This document shows positions 42,315-51,664 of a stretch of DNA of 64,000 nucleotides, one piece after another. Each line of letters opens with the position of its first letter. Position 1 is the stretch's first letter. The notes beneath the pieces are model-generated. The model was given only the letters and a program-made list of their open reading frames with translations, ran no database searches and was not told the origin of the DNA. Both the position numbers and the translations under genes were made by a program. Origin of the DNA: Verrucomicrobiia bacterium (GTDB lineage: Bacteria; Verrucomicrobiota; Verrucomicrobiia; Verrucomicrobiales; DEV007). The stretch lies in NCBI GenBank assembly GCA_030427505.1, contig JAUICH010000008.1:124001-188000 (forward strand), in the 5' to 3' direction.

Positions 42315-43292
42315 ATGCCCAGGCGACGATGGAAAACAGCTTTCTCGCTGACACTGGCAGCCGTAGCACTGGCGGCGGCGTGGGTCTGGGCGGGATCTGG
42401 CGAACCTCTGGCGAAAGAGGAGATAGTTCACCTGACCGTGCCGGGCACGAACATTCCGGTTTGCGGTACTTATTCCATCGTGGCGCTGGATCCGGAGACC
42501 GGCGAACTCGGCGTGGCGGTGCAGTCGCGCATTGTGGGAGTGGGCGCCATAGTTCCGTGGGCAAAAGCCGGAGTCGGCGCGGTGGCCAGCCAAGCCTATG
42601 CGAACCCGCGCTACGGTCCCGTAGGCATGCTCATGCTGGAGACGGGCGCCACGGCGGAGCAAACCGTCGCCATGCTGACGAGAGCGGACCCGCAGGCCGC
42701 CCAGAGGCAGGTCGGTATCATCGCTGCGACGGGTGAGCCGGCTACGTACACCGGGACGGATTGCGGCGCTTTTGCCGGCGGGCTGACTGGAAAGAACTAT
42801 GCCGTGCTGGGCAATATCTTGACCAGCGAGGATGTGCTGAAAGCCATGGCCAAGACTTTTGAGGAAACGAAAGGGACCCTGGCGGACCGGCTCATCGCCG
42901 CGCTGGAAGCCGCGCAAGCCGCTGGTGGAGACAAGCGTGGGATGCAGTCCGCCGCTTTGCTGGTCGTCAGGGAGGGCTGGGGTTATGCCGGACTAAACGA
43001 CCGTTTCCGCGACATCCGGGTGGACGAACATCCGGAACCCATTGCTGAACTGAAGCGAGTTTACGAAGAACACCGCAAGCTGTTTCCCCGGCCGGACGCT
43101 CCGGAACCTGAGCCCGCCCCCGAACCGGCTCCTGAGGCGCCGAAGAAATCTGCCGATACCCCCGCGGACAAAACCGCCAACAGCAAGGGCACGGAGAAAG
43201 AGGCTCCCATGGCGGAAAAACCCCCTGCCGCCGATCCGAAAACCGCTTCCGCGAAAGACACCGGAAAGAGCCCGAAAGGGGCTCTCGACTGA
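42315..43292 (+). CDS. DUF1028 domain protein, exported
   Basis: A 325-residue protein from ATG 42315; the frame is open far upstream without signal features. The first 30 residues are a Sec signal with Arg-rich start. DUF1028 follows: YSIVALDPETGELGVAVQSRIVGVGAIVPWAKAGVGAVASQA, then GPVGMLMLETGATAEQTVAML and GDKRGMQSAALLVV. DUF1028 is an Ntn-hydrolase-like fold of unknown function. The last 75 or so residues are Pro/Ala/Lys-rich and disordered. It is divergent from the ceramidase gene. Confidence 0.87.
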   Translation: MPRRRWKTAFSLTLAAVALAAAWVWAGSGEPLAKEEIVHLTVPGTNIPVCGTYSIVALDPETGELGVAVQSRIVGVGAIVPWAKAGVGAVASQAYANPRYGPVGMLMLETGATAEQTVAMLTRADPQAAQRQVGIIAATGEPATYTGTDCGAFAGGLTGKNYAVLGNILTSEDVLKAMAKTFEETKGTLADRLIAALEAAQAAGGDKRGMQSAALLVVREGWGYAGLNDRFRDIRVDEHPEPIAELKRVYEEHRKLFPRPDAPEPEPAPEPAPEAPKKSADTPADKTANSKGTEKEAPMAEKPPAADPKTASAKDTGKSPKGALD

Positions 43293-43360
43293 GCGGGGTG
43301 GATTTGATAGGGTCGCAGGATTCGCATCGGCATTGCCGATGATGTCATTGGAATAATCGA

Positions 43361-43378
43361 TTCCGTGGATTCACGGAA
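43361..43378 (+). terminator. Hairpins after the DUF1028 gene
   Basis: TTCCGTG-GATT-CACGGAA (43361-43378) is a perfect 7-bp hairpin followed by an AT-rich tract; a second one, CATCGGC-ATT-GCCGATG, is at 43325-43341. They lie between the DUF1028 stop and the acyltransferase start. Confidence 0.5.
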
Positions 43379-43421
43379 ATTTGGTATTTCTCTGACTAAC
43401 TAAGCCCCTGTTAGCCTTGCC

Positions 43422-44729
43422 ATGCTCGAGTTTTCGGACGCGCCCTATCAGTTTTATCCTCCGAAGCCCAATCCGGTCGTCGCCTGGCTGGCCCGGCAGG
43501 TGAACCGTCACTTCGCCCTGCCAGGACCGAATCATCGCATCGGTTCCATCAGATTGAGCGGGGGCGAAGCTGTACGGGAGCTTTCCGCCAAGGGCGAGCG
43601 GATGTTGTTCTTGCCGAACCATCCCACGCACAGCGATCCCCAGGCTATCAGCGAGGCCTACCGTCGCATGAGGGTCCAGTCCTGTTTCATGTGTGCCTAC
43701 GATATTTTTGTGAGCAGCCAGTTGCGGGCCTGGGTGATCCAGCGCGTGGGCGGTTTCTCCGTGGACCGCGAAGCCAACGACAGCCGGGCGATGAAGACCG
43801 CGCTGGAGATCCTGCGGGAGGGTCGCTTTCCCCTGACCATTTTTCCCGAGGGAAATGTCTATCTGCGAAACGACCGCGTCATGCCCTTCATGGAAGGAGC
43901 CGCGTTCATGGCGCTGAAAGTCCAACACGACTTGGGCGCGGAAACGCCGCTCTGGGTGGTGCCGGTTTCCCTGAAATACACCCATGCCGGAGAGGTGGAC
44001 GAAAAACTCTGGAACCGACTGGAAACCCTGGCCGCGGAGGCAGGCGTGACGCTGGATCCCACGCTTCCGGCGGCGACGCTGCTGGCCCAAACCGGGACCA
44101 TTCTGATGCACCGGAAACTTCGCGACATGGGACTGTCGCATGGCGAAAAAGGAGGAGGCGGCGCAACCGAATCCGCGCATTCGGAAATTGAGGAGGTGGT
44201 GACGGCCCTGATTGCCAGCCTGGAGGAGAAACTGGCGCTGGTGGCTGCGAAGACGGAAGCGGCTTTGAAAGACCGGGTGCGGAAGATCCGTTCCGCCATT
44301 CACCAGAAACGGCTTAAGGCTTATGAAAACGAGCAGGCCGAGCCGGGAGACCGTCTGGCCAGCGAGGCCATGCTGGCCCTGCGCCTGACGAACTACCTGG
44401 AACCCTACGTGGCGGAGAACCCCACCGTGGACCGGGTGGCCGAGCTGGTGGAGAGTATCGCGGAAGACTATGCTTCGCGGATCCAGGCCAAATTGGGCAA
44501 GCGGGAGGCCCAGATTCACTTTGGCGCGCCCATTAACCTGATAGAACGGTTGGAAGAATATCAAACGGGAGCAAGGGCCGCCGTCCGGCGGCTGACGGCG
44601 GAATGTGAAGGCGCGGTGCAGGCGGGACTGGACGAGTTGAATGCCCGCAATGGCCACACAGGAGGCCAGCTTTGGAAAGCACCCGCGGTGGTATCCGGAG
44701 CCGCGAGCTCCGAACTGGCGGCGGCGTAG
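43422..44729 (+). CDS. PlsC-type lysophospholipid acyltransferase family protein
   Basis: A 435-residue protein. The acyltransferase core shows NHPTHSDPQ, an HX4D box with His67 and Asp72, then GGFSVDRE and FPEGNVYL, the acceptor-phosphate box. It would transfer acyl chains to a glycerophospholipid or related acceptor at the inner membrane. The C-terminal 180 or so residues are helical and unusually long for PlsC; they carry no recognised domain (ALIASLEEKLALVAAKTEAALK). Substrate is not known. It is a single gene with its own upstream gap of 129 bases. Confidence 0.82.
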   Translation: MLEFSDAPYQFYPPKPNPVVAWLARQVNRHFALPGPNHRIGSIRLSGGEAVRELSAKGERMLFLPNHPTHSDPQAISEAYRRMRVQSCFMCAYDIFVSSQLRAWVIQRVGGFSVDREANDSRAMKTALEILREGRFPLTIFPEGNVYLRNDRVMPFMEGAAFMALKVQHDLGAETPLWVVPVSLKYTHAGEVDEKLWNRLETLAAEAGVTLDPTLPAATLLAQTGTILMHRKLRDMGLSHGEKGGGGATESAHSEIEEVVTALIASLEEKLALVAAKTEAALKDRVRKIRSAIHQKRLKAYENEQAEPGDRLASEAMLALRLTNYLEPYVAENPTVDRVAELVESIAEDYASRIQAKLGKREAQIHFGAPINLIERLEEYQTGARAAVRRLTAECEGAVQAGLDELNARNGHTGGQLWKAPAVVSGAASSELAAA

Positions 44730-44903
44730 CGGGATTCTTGGAGGGGCCTCAAGATCAATGGATGAGCGGTTGGCCCTTCCTCAGTATCTCCGCCGTCTGG
44801 TTTTTGGATTGAACCCCGCAACGAGAGGCCTTCTCATGTCCAAACGCCCGATTCGGATTCGGTGTTCGTTCCTAAACCCCTGTTTCGCTCTTGCCACTCT
44901 GTA

Positions 44904-46523
44904 ATGAACCGACGTGAATTTCTCCACACCGGAGCCGCTGGTGCGGCCCTGGGTCTGTCCGCCGCCAGCTTGCCGGGTCTCTTTTCCGCCACGGGATCGT
45001 TCGCGGCGGAAGCGGCCGGCACTGCGGTTTGCGATGTCTTTGTCTATGGTTCCACCCCGGGTGGATGCGCGGCCGCGATTGAGGCGGCGCGGCGCGGGTG
45101 CAAGGTGGTGATGGCTTGCCCGAAAAAACACGCGGGAGGCATGACGGCCAGTGGTCTGTGTACCACCGACGCGGTGCGGCGGGAGTTATTCGGCGGGCTG
45201 GTCCTGGAGTTCATCGAGGGCGTCCGGGAGGACTACCAGCGTACCCTGGGTGACAACCCCGCGCAGTTGGAACTGACACGCGATGGCTGGTTCTACGAGC
45301 CGTCCGTGGCTGAGCGCGTCTTTGATCGCATGCTGGAGCAGGAAGCCGAACGACTGGAGTTCTGGCGGGGGTATCATCTCCTGGAAGCCACCTTTCTGGA
45401 GGGAGGCAACCTGAAGTCCGTGTCCCTGGAAACTCCCGATGGTAAGACGATCACCGTGGAGGCCAGAACCTTCATCGACGGCACCTATGAAGGCGATCTG
45501 GCGGCAGCGGCCAAGGCGCCCTGCCGGGTGGCCCGTGAAGGGCGCGATGAATTTGGCGAGTCCAAGGCCGGCATCCACTACATGAACTGGCGGACCGGCG
45601 AGCAGATTCTAACGCCGGACACTGGCGAGCCTTCCCCCGCGATCCAGGCCTTCTGCGCGCGCTCCATTTTTACTAACGATCCCGATAAGCTGGTGCCGCT
45701 GGAAAAACCGGACACCTACGAGCAGCACCTCCAGGACTATCTGCCTCTCCTGGATGACTTTGCCAGCGGTCGCGTCAAGCGTCGCACCTACGGCACGGCC
45801 TTGCCTAACCGGAAATATCAGCTCAATGGGTCCATCGACCAGCTTACAAGCATCAATTGTCCCGGCGTGAGTTGGACCTGGCCGGAGGCGAGCAGGCACC
45901 ACCGGGAGCGCCTGGAACGCTTTCACATCGACCACGCCGCCGGGTATGTCTGGTTCCTGCAAAACGATCCCCGCGTGCCGGATCACATCCGCCAGACCTG
46001 GAAGAAAGCCGGGTTGCACCGGGACGAGTTTCCTGACAACGGCCACTGGCCCTGGCAGATCTACGTGCGGCAGGGCCGCCGGATCGAGGGACGGGAAATC
46101 GTGACGCAGCACAACTTTGTGGTCAGCGACAAGACGGGCCGGACGCCAACGGTGCCGCACCCCATCGCTATTGGCGAACACTCCTTCGACGTGCACCCCT
46201 GCCACGACCGGCGTTTCGCCGTGGAGGGATACATGGAGGGCGTCCTATGGTACCCCAAGAAGGCCGAAGGCCCGGCCCAGCCAGGACAAGTGCCCTATGG
46301 CGCCATGCTGCCGAAGGGCTGCGACAACCTGCTCGTGCCCGTGGCCCTCTCCAGCACTCACATTGCCATGTCCGTTCTGCGGATGGAACCGCTCTGGATG
46401 ACCACCGGCCAGGTGGCGGGCCTGGCGGCGGCCGTCGCGAAAGAGAAGAAGCAAACAGTCGCCAGCCTGGACCCCGAGCCTTTACCCGGGATGTTGAACA
46501 TCAAAGTGGATCCCTACGCGTAA
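44904..46523 (+). CDS. FAD-dependent oxidoreductase with Tat-type leader
   Basis: A 539-residue protein from ATG 44904, with an NRREFLHTG Tat motif at residues 2-10. The FAD Rossmann fold reads VFVYGSTPGGCAAAIEAARRGCKVVMACPKKHAGGM; the usual GxGxxG appears as GSTPGG. Later FIDGTYEGDLAAAA is the second FAD motif of the FAD_oxidored family seen in xanthan-lyase-like proteins of PVC bacteria and Bacteroidetes. The substrate is probably a carbohydrate. It lacks the C-terminal binding domain of its relative at 47716. A regulator gene ends 19 bases away on the opposite strand. Confidence 0.87.
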   Translation: MNRREFLHTGAAGAALGLSAASLPGLFSATGSFAAEAAGTAVCDVFVYGSTPGGCAAAIEAARRGCKVVMACPKKHAGGMTASGLCTTDAVRRELFGGLVLEFIEGVREDYQRTLGDNPAQLELTRDGWFYEPSVAERVFDRMLEQEAERLEFWRGYHLLEATFLEGGNLKSVSLETPDGKTITVEARTFIDGTYEGDLAAAAKAPCRVAREGRDEFGESKAGIHYMNWRTGEQILTPDTGEPSPAIQAFCARSIFTNDPDKLVPLEKPDTYEQHLQDYLPLLDDFASGRVKRRTYGTALPNRKYQLNGSIDQLTSINCPGVSWTWPEASRHHRERLERFHIDHAAGYVWFLQNDPRVPDHIRQTWKKAGLHRDEFPDNGHWPWQIYVRQGRRIEGREIVTQHNFVVSDKTGRTPTVPHPIAIGEHSFDVHPCHDRRFAVEGYMEGVLWYPKKAEGPAQPGQVPYGAMLPKGCDNLLVPVALSSTHIAMSVLRMEPLWMTTGQVAGLAAAVAKEKKQTVASLDPEPLPGMLNIKVDPYA

Positions 46524-46541
46524 GAAGATCAAAACTGATCG

Positions 46542-47627
46542 TTAGCCCGCCGTCTCGCCCCGGTAGAATTCCGGCATGATGCGCACGGGGCGAATGTTGC
46601 GGACGGGATTCTCCAGGAGTTGAAGGAGAGCCTCGCCCACCTTCTTGGCAAAGGGCTGAGCGGCGCTGGTGTAGCGGGCCAGGGCCGGGACAGCGTGCCG
46701 GAGGTAGGTGTCGTCATCGCGGCTGATGACGGCGACTTCACCCGGCATGGTGAGACCGCGCCGCTGGAGATGGGTTAGTGCCGTCAGCGATTGGGCGGAT
46801 CGCGCCACGAGGAAACCCGTCCGTCCCGAGGCCAACAGCTTGTCCAGGCGGCGGCAGACATTTTCAGCGGTGCCGTCGTGCCGTTCCACGCGGGTGTTCT
46901 CCGCCCCCTCGCGGAATCCGGTTTCGCTTTCCAGATCGCCTGGGGTGCCGCTTTTCGGCAGGAGCAGGGCCAGCCGCTGGTGCCCATGATTGCTCAGCCA
47001 CTGCGCGGCGTGGCGGCAGGCGGCGCGGTAGTCCACGTCCACGGAGGGCAGGGGATTGTCCGGCGGGCTGGAGCCCACCACCAGGGCGGGGATGCCGCGA
47101 TTGGCAAACCAACGCTGCATGGCTTCCGTGGAAACGTAAAGCAACCAGGCCGCGGCAGGCAGATTGCCCACCACGTCTTCGAGGACCTTTTCCGGGCGCG
47201 ACTGGTAGGCCGAGGGGCGGCTGACAACCTCCAGCGCCCAGCTTTTCTCCGACAAGCGGGAACGCACTTCGTCAATCCAAAACAGCGCGGATGGCGGGAT
47301 GGCGTCCAGCGGTTGTGGAGAAAGCAAAAAGACTGTGCGGGTCTGGGGGACGGGTTTGTTCGTGGCCTTGGGGCGGGCCAGGATTTCCCGGCGCCGGCCC
47401 TGTGAGGTTCGCAACCATCCGGAGGACTCCAGTTCGCTCAGGGCCGCCCTCACCGTGGGACGGCTCACCCGGAGCAGGGCGGCCAGTTCCCGTTCGCCCG
47501 GCAGGAAGCGGTTCCAGCGTCCGGCTTCAATTCCATTCCGGAGGATGTCCGTGGTTTGAGAAATGAGCGAAATCCGTTCCGGCAGCGTGGGCGGGAAGTG
47601 AGGATCACCTGAGGATGTCTTTTTCAA
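46542..47627 (-). CDS. GntR-type regulator with LacI/PBP-like effector domain
   Basis: About 361 residues if the start is TTG 47627; the frame opens to ATG 47717, but that would place the operator-like palindrome at 47630 inside the gene, and the added 30 residues are not conserved. The N-terminal GntR wHTH reads SQTTDILRNGIEAGRWNRFLPGERELAALLRVSRPTVRAALSELESSGWL. The rest (about residues 90-350) is a LacI-type sugar-binding domain (IPALVVGSSPPDNPLPSVDVDYRAACRHAAQWLSNHGHQRLALLLP). It probably senses a sugar derived from the substrate of the flanking oxidoreductases. Start position is uncertain. Confidence 0.85.
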   Translation of the reverse strand: MKKTSSGDPHFPPTLPERISLISQTTDILRNGIEAGRWNRFLPGERELAALLRVSRPTVRAALSELESSGWLRTSQGRRREILARPKATNKPVPQTRTVFLLSPQPLDAIPPSALFWIDEVRSRLSEKSWALEVVSRPSAYQSRPEKVLEDVVGNLPAAAWLLYVSTEAMQRWFANRGIPALVVGSSPPDNPLPSVDVDYRAACRHAAQWLSNHGHQRLALLLPKSGTPGDLESETGFREGAENTRVERHDGTAENVCRRLDKLLASGRTGFLVARSAQSLTALTHLQRRGLTMPGEVAVISRDDDTYLRHAVPALARYTSAAQPFAKKVGEALLQLLENPVRNIRPVRIMPEFYRGETAG

Positions 47628-47629
47628 AA

Positions 47630-47650
47630 CTGGTAACGGGGGCTTACCAG
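47630..47650. promoter_or_regulatory. Candidate operator of the GntR/LacI-type regulator
   Basis: A perfect palindrome CTGGTAA (47630-47636), seven bases, TTACCAG (47644-47650). It lies just upstream of the proposed TTG start of the regulator and 65 bases before the ATG of the divergent oxidoreductase gene, so it is well placed for control of both genes. Confidence 0.6.
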
Positions 47651-47715
47651 CAACGTGGCGTTGCCTGGCGCGAGGGGCAAGGGCAGAGTGAAACACCCTT
47701 TTCGATTCGACCCCC

Positions 47716-49890
47716 ATGACTACCCCGCGTTCGAAAGCCGCTGGCCGTGTTGTTTATTCTTCCTTAGCTCACGCCAAGGCGGCGGTGATAGGCTTTACGT
47801 TGTGTTTGTTGGTATCGGTTCCGCCGGCGGTCCGCGCCGGAGAAGCGATCGAAACGGACATCTGCATCTATGGCGGCACCTCCGGAGGAGTGGCCGCGGC
47901 GGTTCAGGCGGCGCGGATGGGGAAGTCCGCCGTGCTGCTGGAACCGGGCAAGCACCTGGGCGGGATGACCTCGGGTGGATTGAGCGCGGTGGACATCGGT
48001 AACCCCCGGACGGTCGGGGGCATTGCGCGGGAATATTTCACCCGGCTGGCGGGCAGCTACGGCCGTGAACTGGCCTGGGACAAGAAGCTGAAAGGCGTGC
48101 CCACCGGCGGCGCCTTTGCCGTGGAGCCCCACACCGCTGAAGCGCTCTTTGTCACGTTCATGGAAGAAGCAGGCGTCCCGGTGCACTACGAGAAACGCCT
48201 GACGGAGGTGAAAAAAGACGGCGCCAGGATTACCGGGCTGGTGATGGACGACGGCACCGTGTTTCGCGCGCGGGTGTTTATCGACACGACCTACGAAGGA
48301 GATCTGATGGCCGCCGCCGGGGTATCCTACACCCTGACCCGGGAAGCCAACGCCCAATATGGCGAGTACCTGAATGGCGTGCAGTTCAAGGACAGTTACC
48401 AGCCCGTGGTCGAGTGGGGCGTGCCCGGCGAAAACGGTCGCCGCAAGGGTGGGAAAGGAATCTGGGACCGGGACATTCCGCTCGATCCTTATGTAGTGAA
48501 GGGAGATCCCTCCAGCGGACTGCTGCCGCTGATCAATTCCGGCCCAGTAGGGGAGGTAGGGAGCGAGGCCCCTGGCGTTCAGGCCTACTGCTACCGGCTC
48601 TGCATGACGGATGTGCCGGAGAATCGCATCCCCGTGACCAAACCGGAAGGTTACGACGTCAGCAGGTATGAACTGGTCGTACGGTTCATCGAAGCCTGTA
48701 TTGCCGCCGGGGACGACATGGATCTCCGCTGGTTCTCGAAATACGATGCGCTTCCGAACGGGAAGTACGATTTCAATACCGCCACCTTTGGCGGCAACCT
48801 GCCGGGTGCCAGTTGGGCCTGGCCGGAAGCCTCCTGGGAAGAAAGGAAAGCTATCGCCAAAGCGCATGAATCTTACCATCGCGGCCTGCTCTACTTCCTC
48901 GCCACGGACCCCCGGGTGCCAGAAAAGGTCCGGGAGGACATGAATCGCTTTGGATTATGTAAAGACGAGTTTCTGGATACCGGTGGCTGGCCCCACCAGA
49001 TCTATGTGCGCGAAGGCCGGCGCATGGTTTCCGATTTGGTCATGACCGAACACCATTGCCGAAGCGAGGTCGTGGCCGAACATTCCGTGGGTCTGGGCAG
49101 CTACGGTATGGACCTGCACGAAATCCGCCGCGTGGTGCACGACGGCATGGTGTGGCGGGAAGGGAAACTTGGCGGCCCCGTGCCGCAGCCTTATCCCATT
49201 GGGTATGCGGCCATCGTGCCGAAAGCGGAAGAGTGCGATAACCTCTACGTGACCTTTGCGGTGTCCGCCAGCCACATTGCCTTTGGTTCCATCCGCATGG
49301 AGCCCCCCTTCATGATCATGAGTCAGTCCGCCGCCACGGCGGCGTCCATTGCCATCGATGAAGATCAAGCCGTGCAGGATGTGGACTATGTTGCGCTGAA
49401 GAAACGGGCGGACGCGGACGGGAACATTGTGGAGTGGACCGTTGTTACCGCGAATGCCGAGCTGACGGACCGGGCCGGAATTTTCGTGGATGATAAGCTG
49501 GCCGAATACCAAGGCGAATGGACCCTCAGCGGCAGTTCATCTACTTTGTATGGCCCCGGCTATCGGCACGATGGATCGAAAGGACGGGGCGAAAAGACGG
49601 CCACGTTTACTCCCATGCTGCCGGAGGCGGGAAAATACGAAGTGCGATTTCTCTACACGCCGCACTCAAACCGGTCCACCCGGACCAAGGTCGTCGTCCA
49701 TCACGAAGGCGGCGCTACGGAAGTCGCGGTCAACCAAAGGGAAGATCCCTTGAAAGATGGCGCGGCGCTTTCCCTGGGAACCTTCTCCTTTCCGGCGGGA
49801 AAGACAGGCAGCGTGGAAGTTTCCAATGAAGGGGCGGATGGTTTCGTGGTGGTGGATGCGGTGCAGTTCGTGCCGGTGAAGACTGAATGA
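47716..49890 (+). CDS. FAD-dependent oxidoreductase with C-terminal golvesin-like binding domain
   Basis: A 724-residue exported protein; a signal peptide ends near VPPAVRAGEA. The FAD domain begins DICIYGGTSGGVAAAVQAARMGKSAVLLEPGKHLGGMTSGG and contains the FIDTTYEGDLMAAAGV motif. Residues about 600-724 are a separate beta-sandwich, GKYEVRFLYTPHSNRSTRTKVVVHHEGG then DGFVVVDAVQFVPV, typical of golvesin/Xly carbohydrate-binding-like domains. It probably acts on a polysaccharide or glycoside outside the cytoplasm. Its ATG overlaps the opposite-strand frame of the regulator. It is the larger sibling of the gene at 44904. Confidence 0.88.
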   Translation: MTTPRSKAAGRVVYSSLAHAKAAVIGFTLCLLVSVPPAVRAGEAIETDICIYGGTSGGVAAAVQAARMGKSAVLLEPGKHLGGMTSGGLSAVDIGNPRTVGGIAREYFTRLAGSYGRELAWDKKLKGVPTGGAFAVEPHTAEALFVTFMEEAGVPVHYEKRLTEVKKDGARITGLVMDDGTVFRARVFIDTTYEGDLMAAAGVSYTLTREANAQYGEYLNGVQFKDSYQPVVEWGVPGENGRRKGGKGIWDRDIPLDPYVVKGDPSSGLLPLINSGPVGEVGSEAPGVQAYCYRLCMTDVPENRIPVTKPEGYDVSRYELVVRFIEACIAAGDDMDLRWFSKYDALPNGKYDFNTATFGGNLPGASWAWPEASWEERKAIAKAHESYHRGLLYFLATDPRVPEKVREDMNRFGLCKDEFLDTGGWPHQIYVREGRRMVSDLVMTEHHCRSEVVAEHSVGLGSYGMDLHEIRRVVHDGMVWREGKLGGPVPQPYPIGYAAIVPKAEECDNLYVTFAVSASHIAFGSIRMEPPFMIMSQSAATAASIAIDEDQAVQDVDYVALKKRADADGNIVEWTVVTANAELTDRAGIFVDDKLAEYQGEWTLSGSSSTLYGPGYRHDGSKGRGEKTATFTPMLPEAGKYEVRFLYTPHSNRSTRTKVVVHHEGGATEVAVNQREDPLKDGAALSLGTFSFPAGKTGSVEVSNEGADGFVVVDAVQFVPVKTE

Positions 49891-49949
49891 CCTCTTGTCC
49901 CCCGGGGCCGTCCGAGGTTATGTTTCCAGAGGTCCGTTAACCCCCTACG

Positions 49950-50933
49950 ATGAGTGCAACCAGGCTTCCGGTTTGTGTCCGGCCTTGGCGCGGTTTTATT
50001 GCCGCCTTGGTCGTCCTCCTGTTCTTTTTGAGTACAGCCGCTCTGTGGGCGGCGGAGCCGGCACCCGAGGCATCCGATGCAGCCTTTCAGTGGCGTTTGT
50101 TCCTGGCGCCTTTCCACACGGTCATGCTGCATCTGCCCATTGGGTTTGTGTCCATTTCGCTGGTGTTGGAGTTGTACTACTGGCGAAGACCAAACCGGGA
50201 AATCTGGAAGGTAGTGGGTCTGGTGCTCTGGATCAGCGCGGGCAGCGCGATTTTAGTAACCATGTTAGGTTACTTTCGCGCCTCGGGAGGCGGGTATGAG
50301 TTGCATACACTGAAGCGGCACGAAAGCTTCGGCCTGGCGGTGGCCATTGTGACCGTCTTGGTCGCGGTGCTGCACACCCTGGCGCTGCACCATCAGAAAG
50401 CGATTCTTACCGTTGTTTACCGGACCGCGCTGGTGGCGGATATCGCGCTGCTGGTCATTACCGGCCACTTTGGAGGGAACCTGACCCACGGATCCAAATA
50501 CCTGACCGAGAGCGCTCCGGAGTGGATGCGGGTGCTATTGGGCGAAGGATCTCATGGCCCCGAGAAACACGAACCAGACGGGACGGAAGGCAGCGGCTAC
50601 TACACCACGGTTATTCAGCCGATCTTTGAGAAGAAATGCTATTCGTGTCACGGGCAGGAAAAGCAAAAGGGCGGCTACCGGATGGACACGGTGGACGGAT
50701 TGATGGCCACGGGCGACAGCGAACTTCCCCCTATCGTTCCTGGCCGTGCCTTGGAAAGTTACCTCGTGGAAGTCCTGACCCTGCCAGAAGATGATGACTA
50801 CGCCATGCCCCCGGAAGGAAAGGAACGCCTGACCCCGGAGGAAGTTCTGACCGTGATTCAGTGGATCTGGGACGGGGCTGCCACCACCTCGTCCGTGGCT
50901 CAGGCAGCCGATTCGGACGGCCCGCACAAGTAA
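49950..50933 (+). CDS. DUF2231-like membrane protein with C-terminal PSCyt1 cytochrome domain
   Basis: A 327-residue protein. A signal-like segment comes first, then about four transmembrane helices of DUF2231 type (FHTVMLHLPIGFVSISLVLE; GLAVAIVTVLVAVLHTLAL). The C-terminal 115 residues form a planctomycete cytochrome c domain with the heme site CYSCH in FEKKCYSCHGQEKQKGGYRMD and a distal DDYAMPPEGKERLTPEEV (Met ligand). It would bind one c-type heme outside the membrane and may pass electrons from surface hydrolases or dehydrogenases. No partner gene is adjacent. Confidence 0.83.
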   Translation: MSATRLPVCVRPWRGFIAALVVLLFFLSTAALWAAEPAPEASDAAFQWRLFLAPFHTVMLHLPIGFVSISLVLELYYWRRPNREIWKVVGLVLWISAGSAILVTMLGYFRASGGGYELHTLKRHESFGLAVAIVTVLVAVLHTLALHHQKAILTVVYRTALVADIALLVITGHFGGNLTHGSKYLTESAPEWMRVLLGEGSHGPEKHEPDGTEGSGYYTTVIQPIFEKKCYSCHGQEKQKGGYRMDTVDGLMATGDSELPPIVPGRALESYLVEVLTLPEDDDYAMPPEGKERLTPEEVLTVIQWIWDGAATTSSVAQAADSDGPHK

Positions 50934-50953
50934 GCGCGGAGGCAGGCGATGTC

Positions 50954-51604
50954 TTACGGTTTGGCGGCCGGTAACTCTTCCTCGACAGCCGGGTGCGGTA
51001 CAGCCTCACTGATGACCGAACCGCGCCGGGCGAAAGAAATACCTTGTCCGGAGGTCGTGCCGATCATGATGGCTTCGATAATCGGTTCCGTGACGGGCGT
51101 GTTCGCATACCACTCGACGAGAAAATTCGCGCCACTGCCGCCCAGAGAGTCTTCCCGTTCCACAATGACCTCCGTGGTGCCCAGGGCGGGGAGCCGTACG
51201 GGTTTGTCGAGATAGGACTTCACCTCCCTGCCCTTGGTATCGAAGTAACGCACGGTCTTGACCACGATGGGACTGTCCGTGCTCGTGTTGCGGACGCTGA
51301 GCGTGATCGTCAGCAAGTAGGGATCGTTGGCGCGATGATAGACATGGGAATAGGCCGGAACGTAGACCACCTGGCCCTCAACCGGATTGGCGGTCAGGTG
51401 GTAAAGGTCGAATCGGGCGGTCTCCTCAGCCTCAAGGTTCGTGGGTGGGTGATGGCTCAGGGAGTCTTCGAACCCGTCCAGCCGGCGATCGATGTAGAGC
51501 CCGTAAAAGATCAAGGCCACCAGGAACACGGCAATGAAGATGGCCAGACGCTTCATCTGGCGATTGAAGGCTTCAACGGCGTCGACGTTCACTTTCTTTG
51601 CCAT
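50954..51604 (-). CDS. DUF3124 family membrane-anchored protein
   Basis: A 216-residue protein from ATG 51604. One transmembrane segment (about residues 17-37) follows a basic N-terminus. The external part is DUF3124: [90 protein letters not shown]. The function of DUF3124 is not known. It converges on the cytochrome-domain gene, with 20 bases between. Confidence 0.87.
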   Translation of the reverse strand: MAKKVNVDAVEAFNRQMKRLAIFIAVFLVALIFYGLYIDRRLDGFEDSLSHHPPTNLEAEETARFDLYHLTANPVEGQVVYVPAYSHVYHRANDPYLLTITLSVRNTSTDSPIVVKTVRYFDTKGREVKSYLDKPVRLPALGTTEVIVEREDSLGGSGANFLVEWYANTPVTEPIIEAIMIGTTSGQGISFARRGSVISEAVPHPAVEEELPAAKP

Positions 51605-51664
51605 GCGGTCGTGCAACGCCGCATTGACGGCTAGACGGCCGCCAAGTTCAACCTCTTTCGAACG

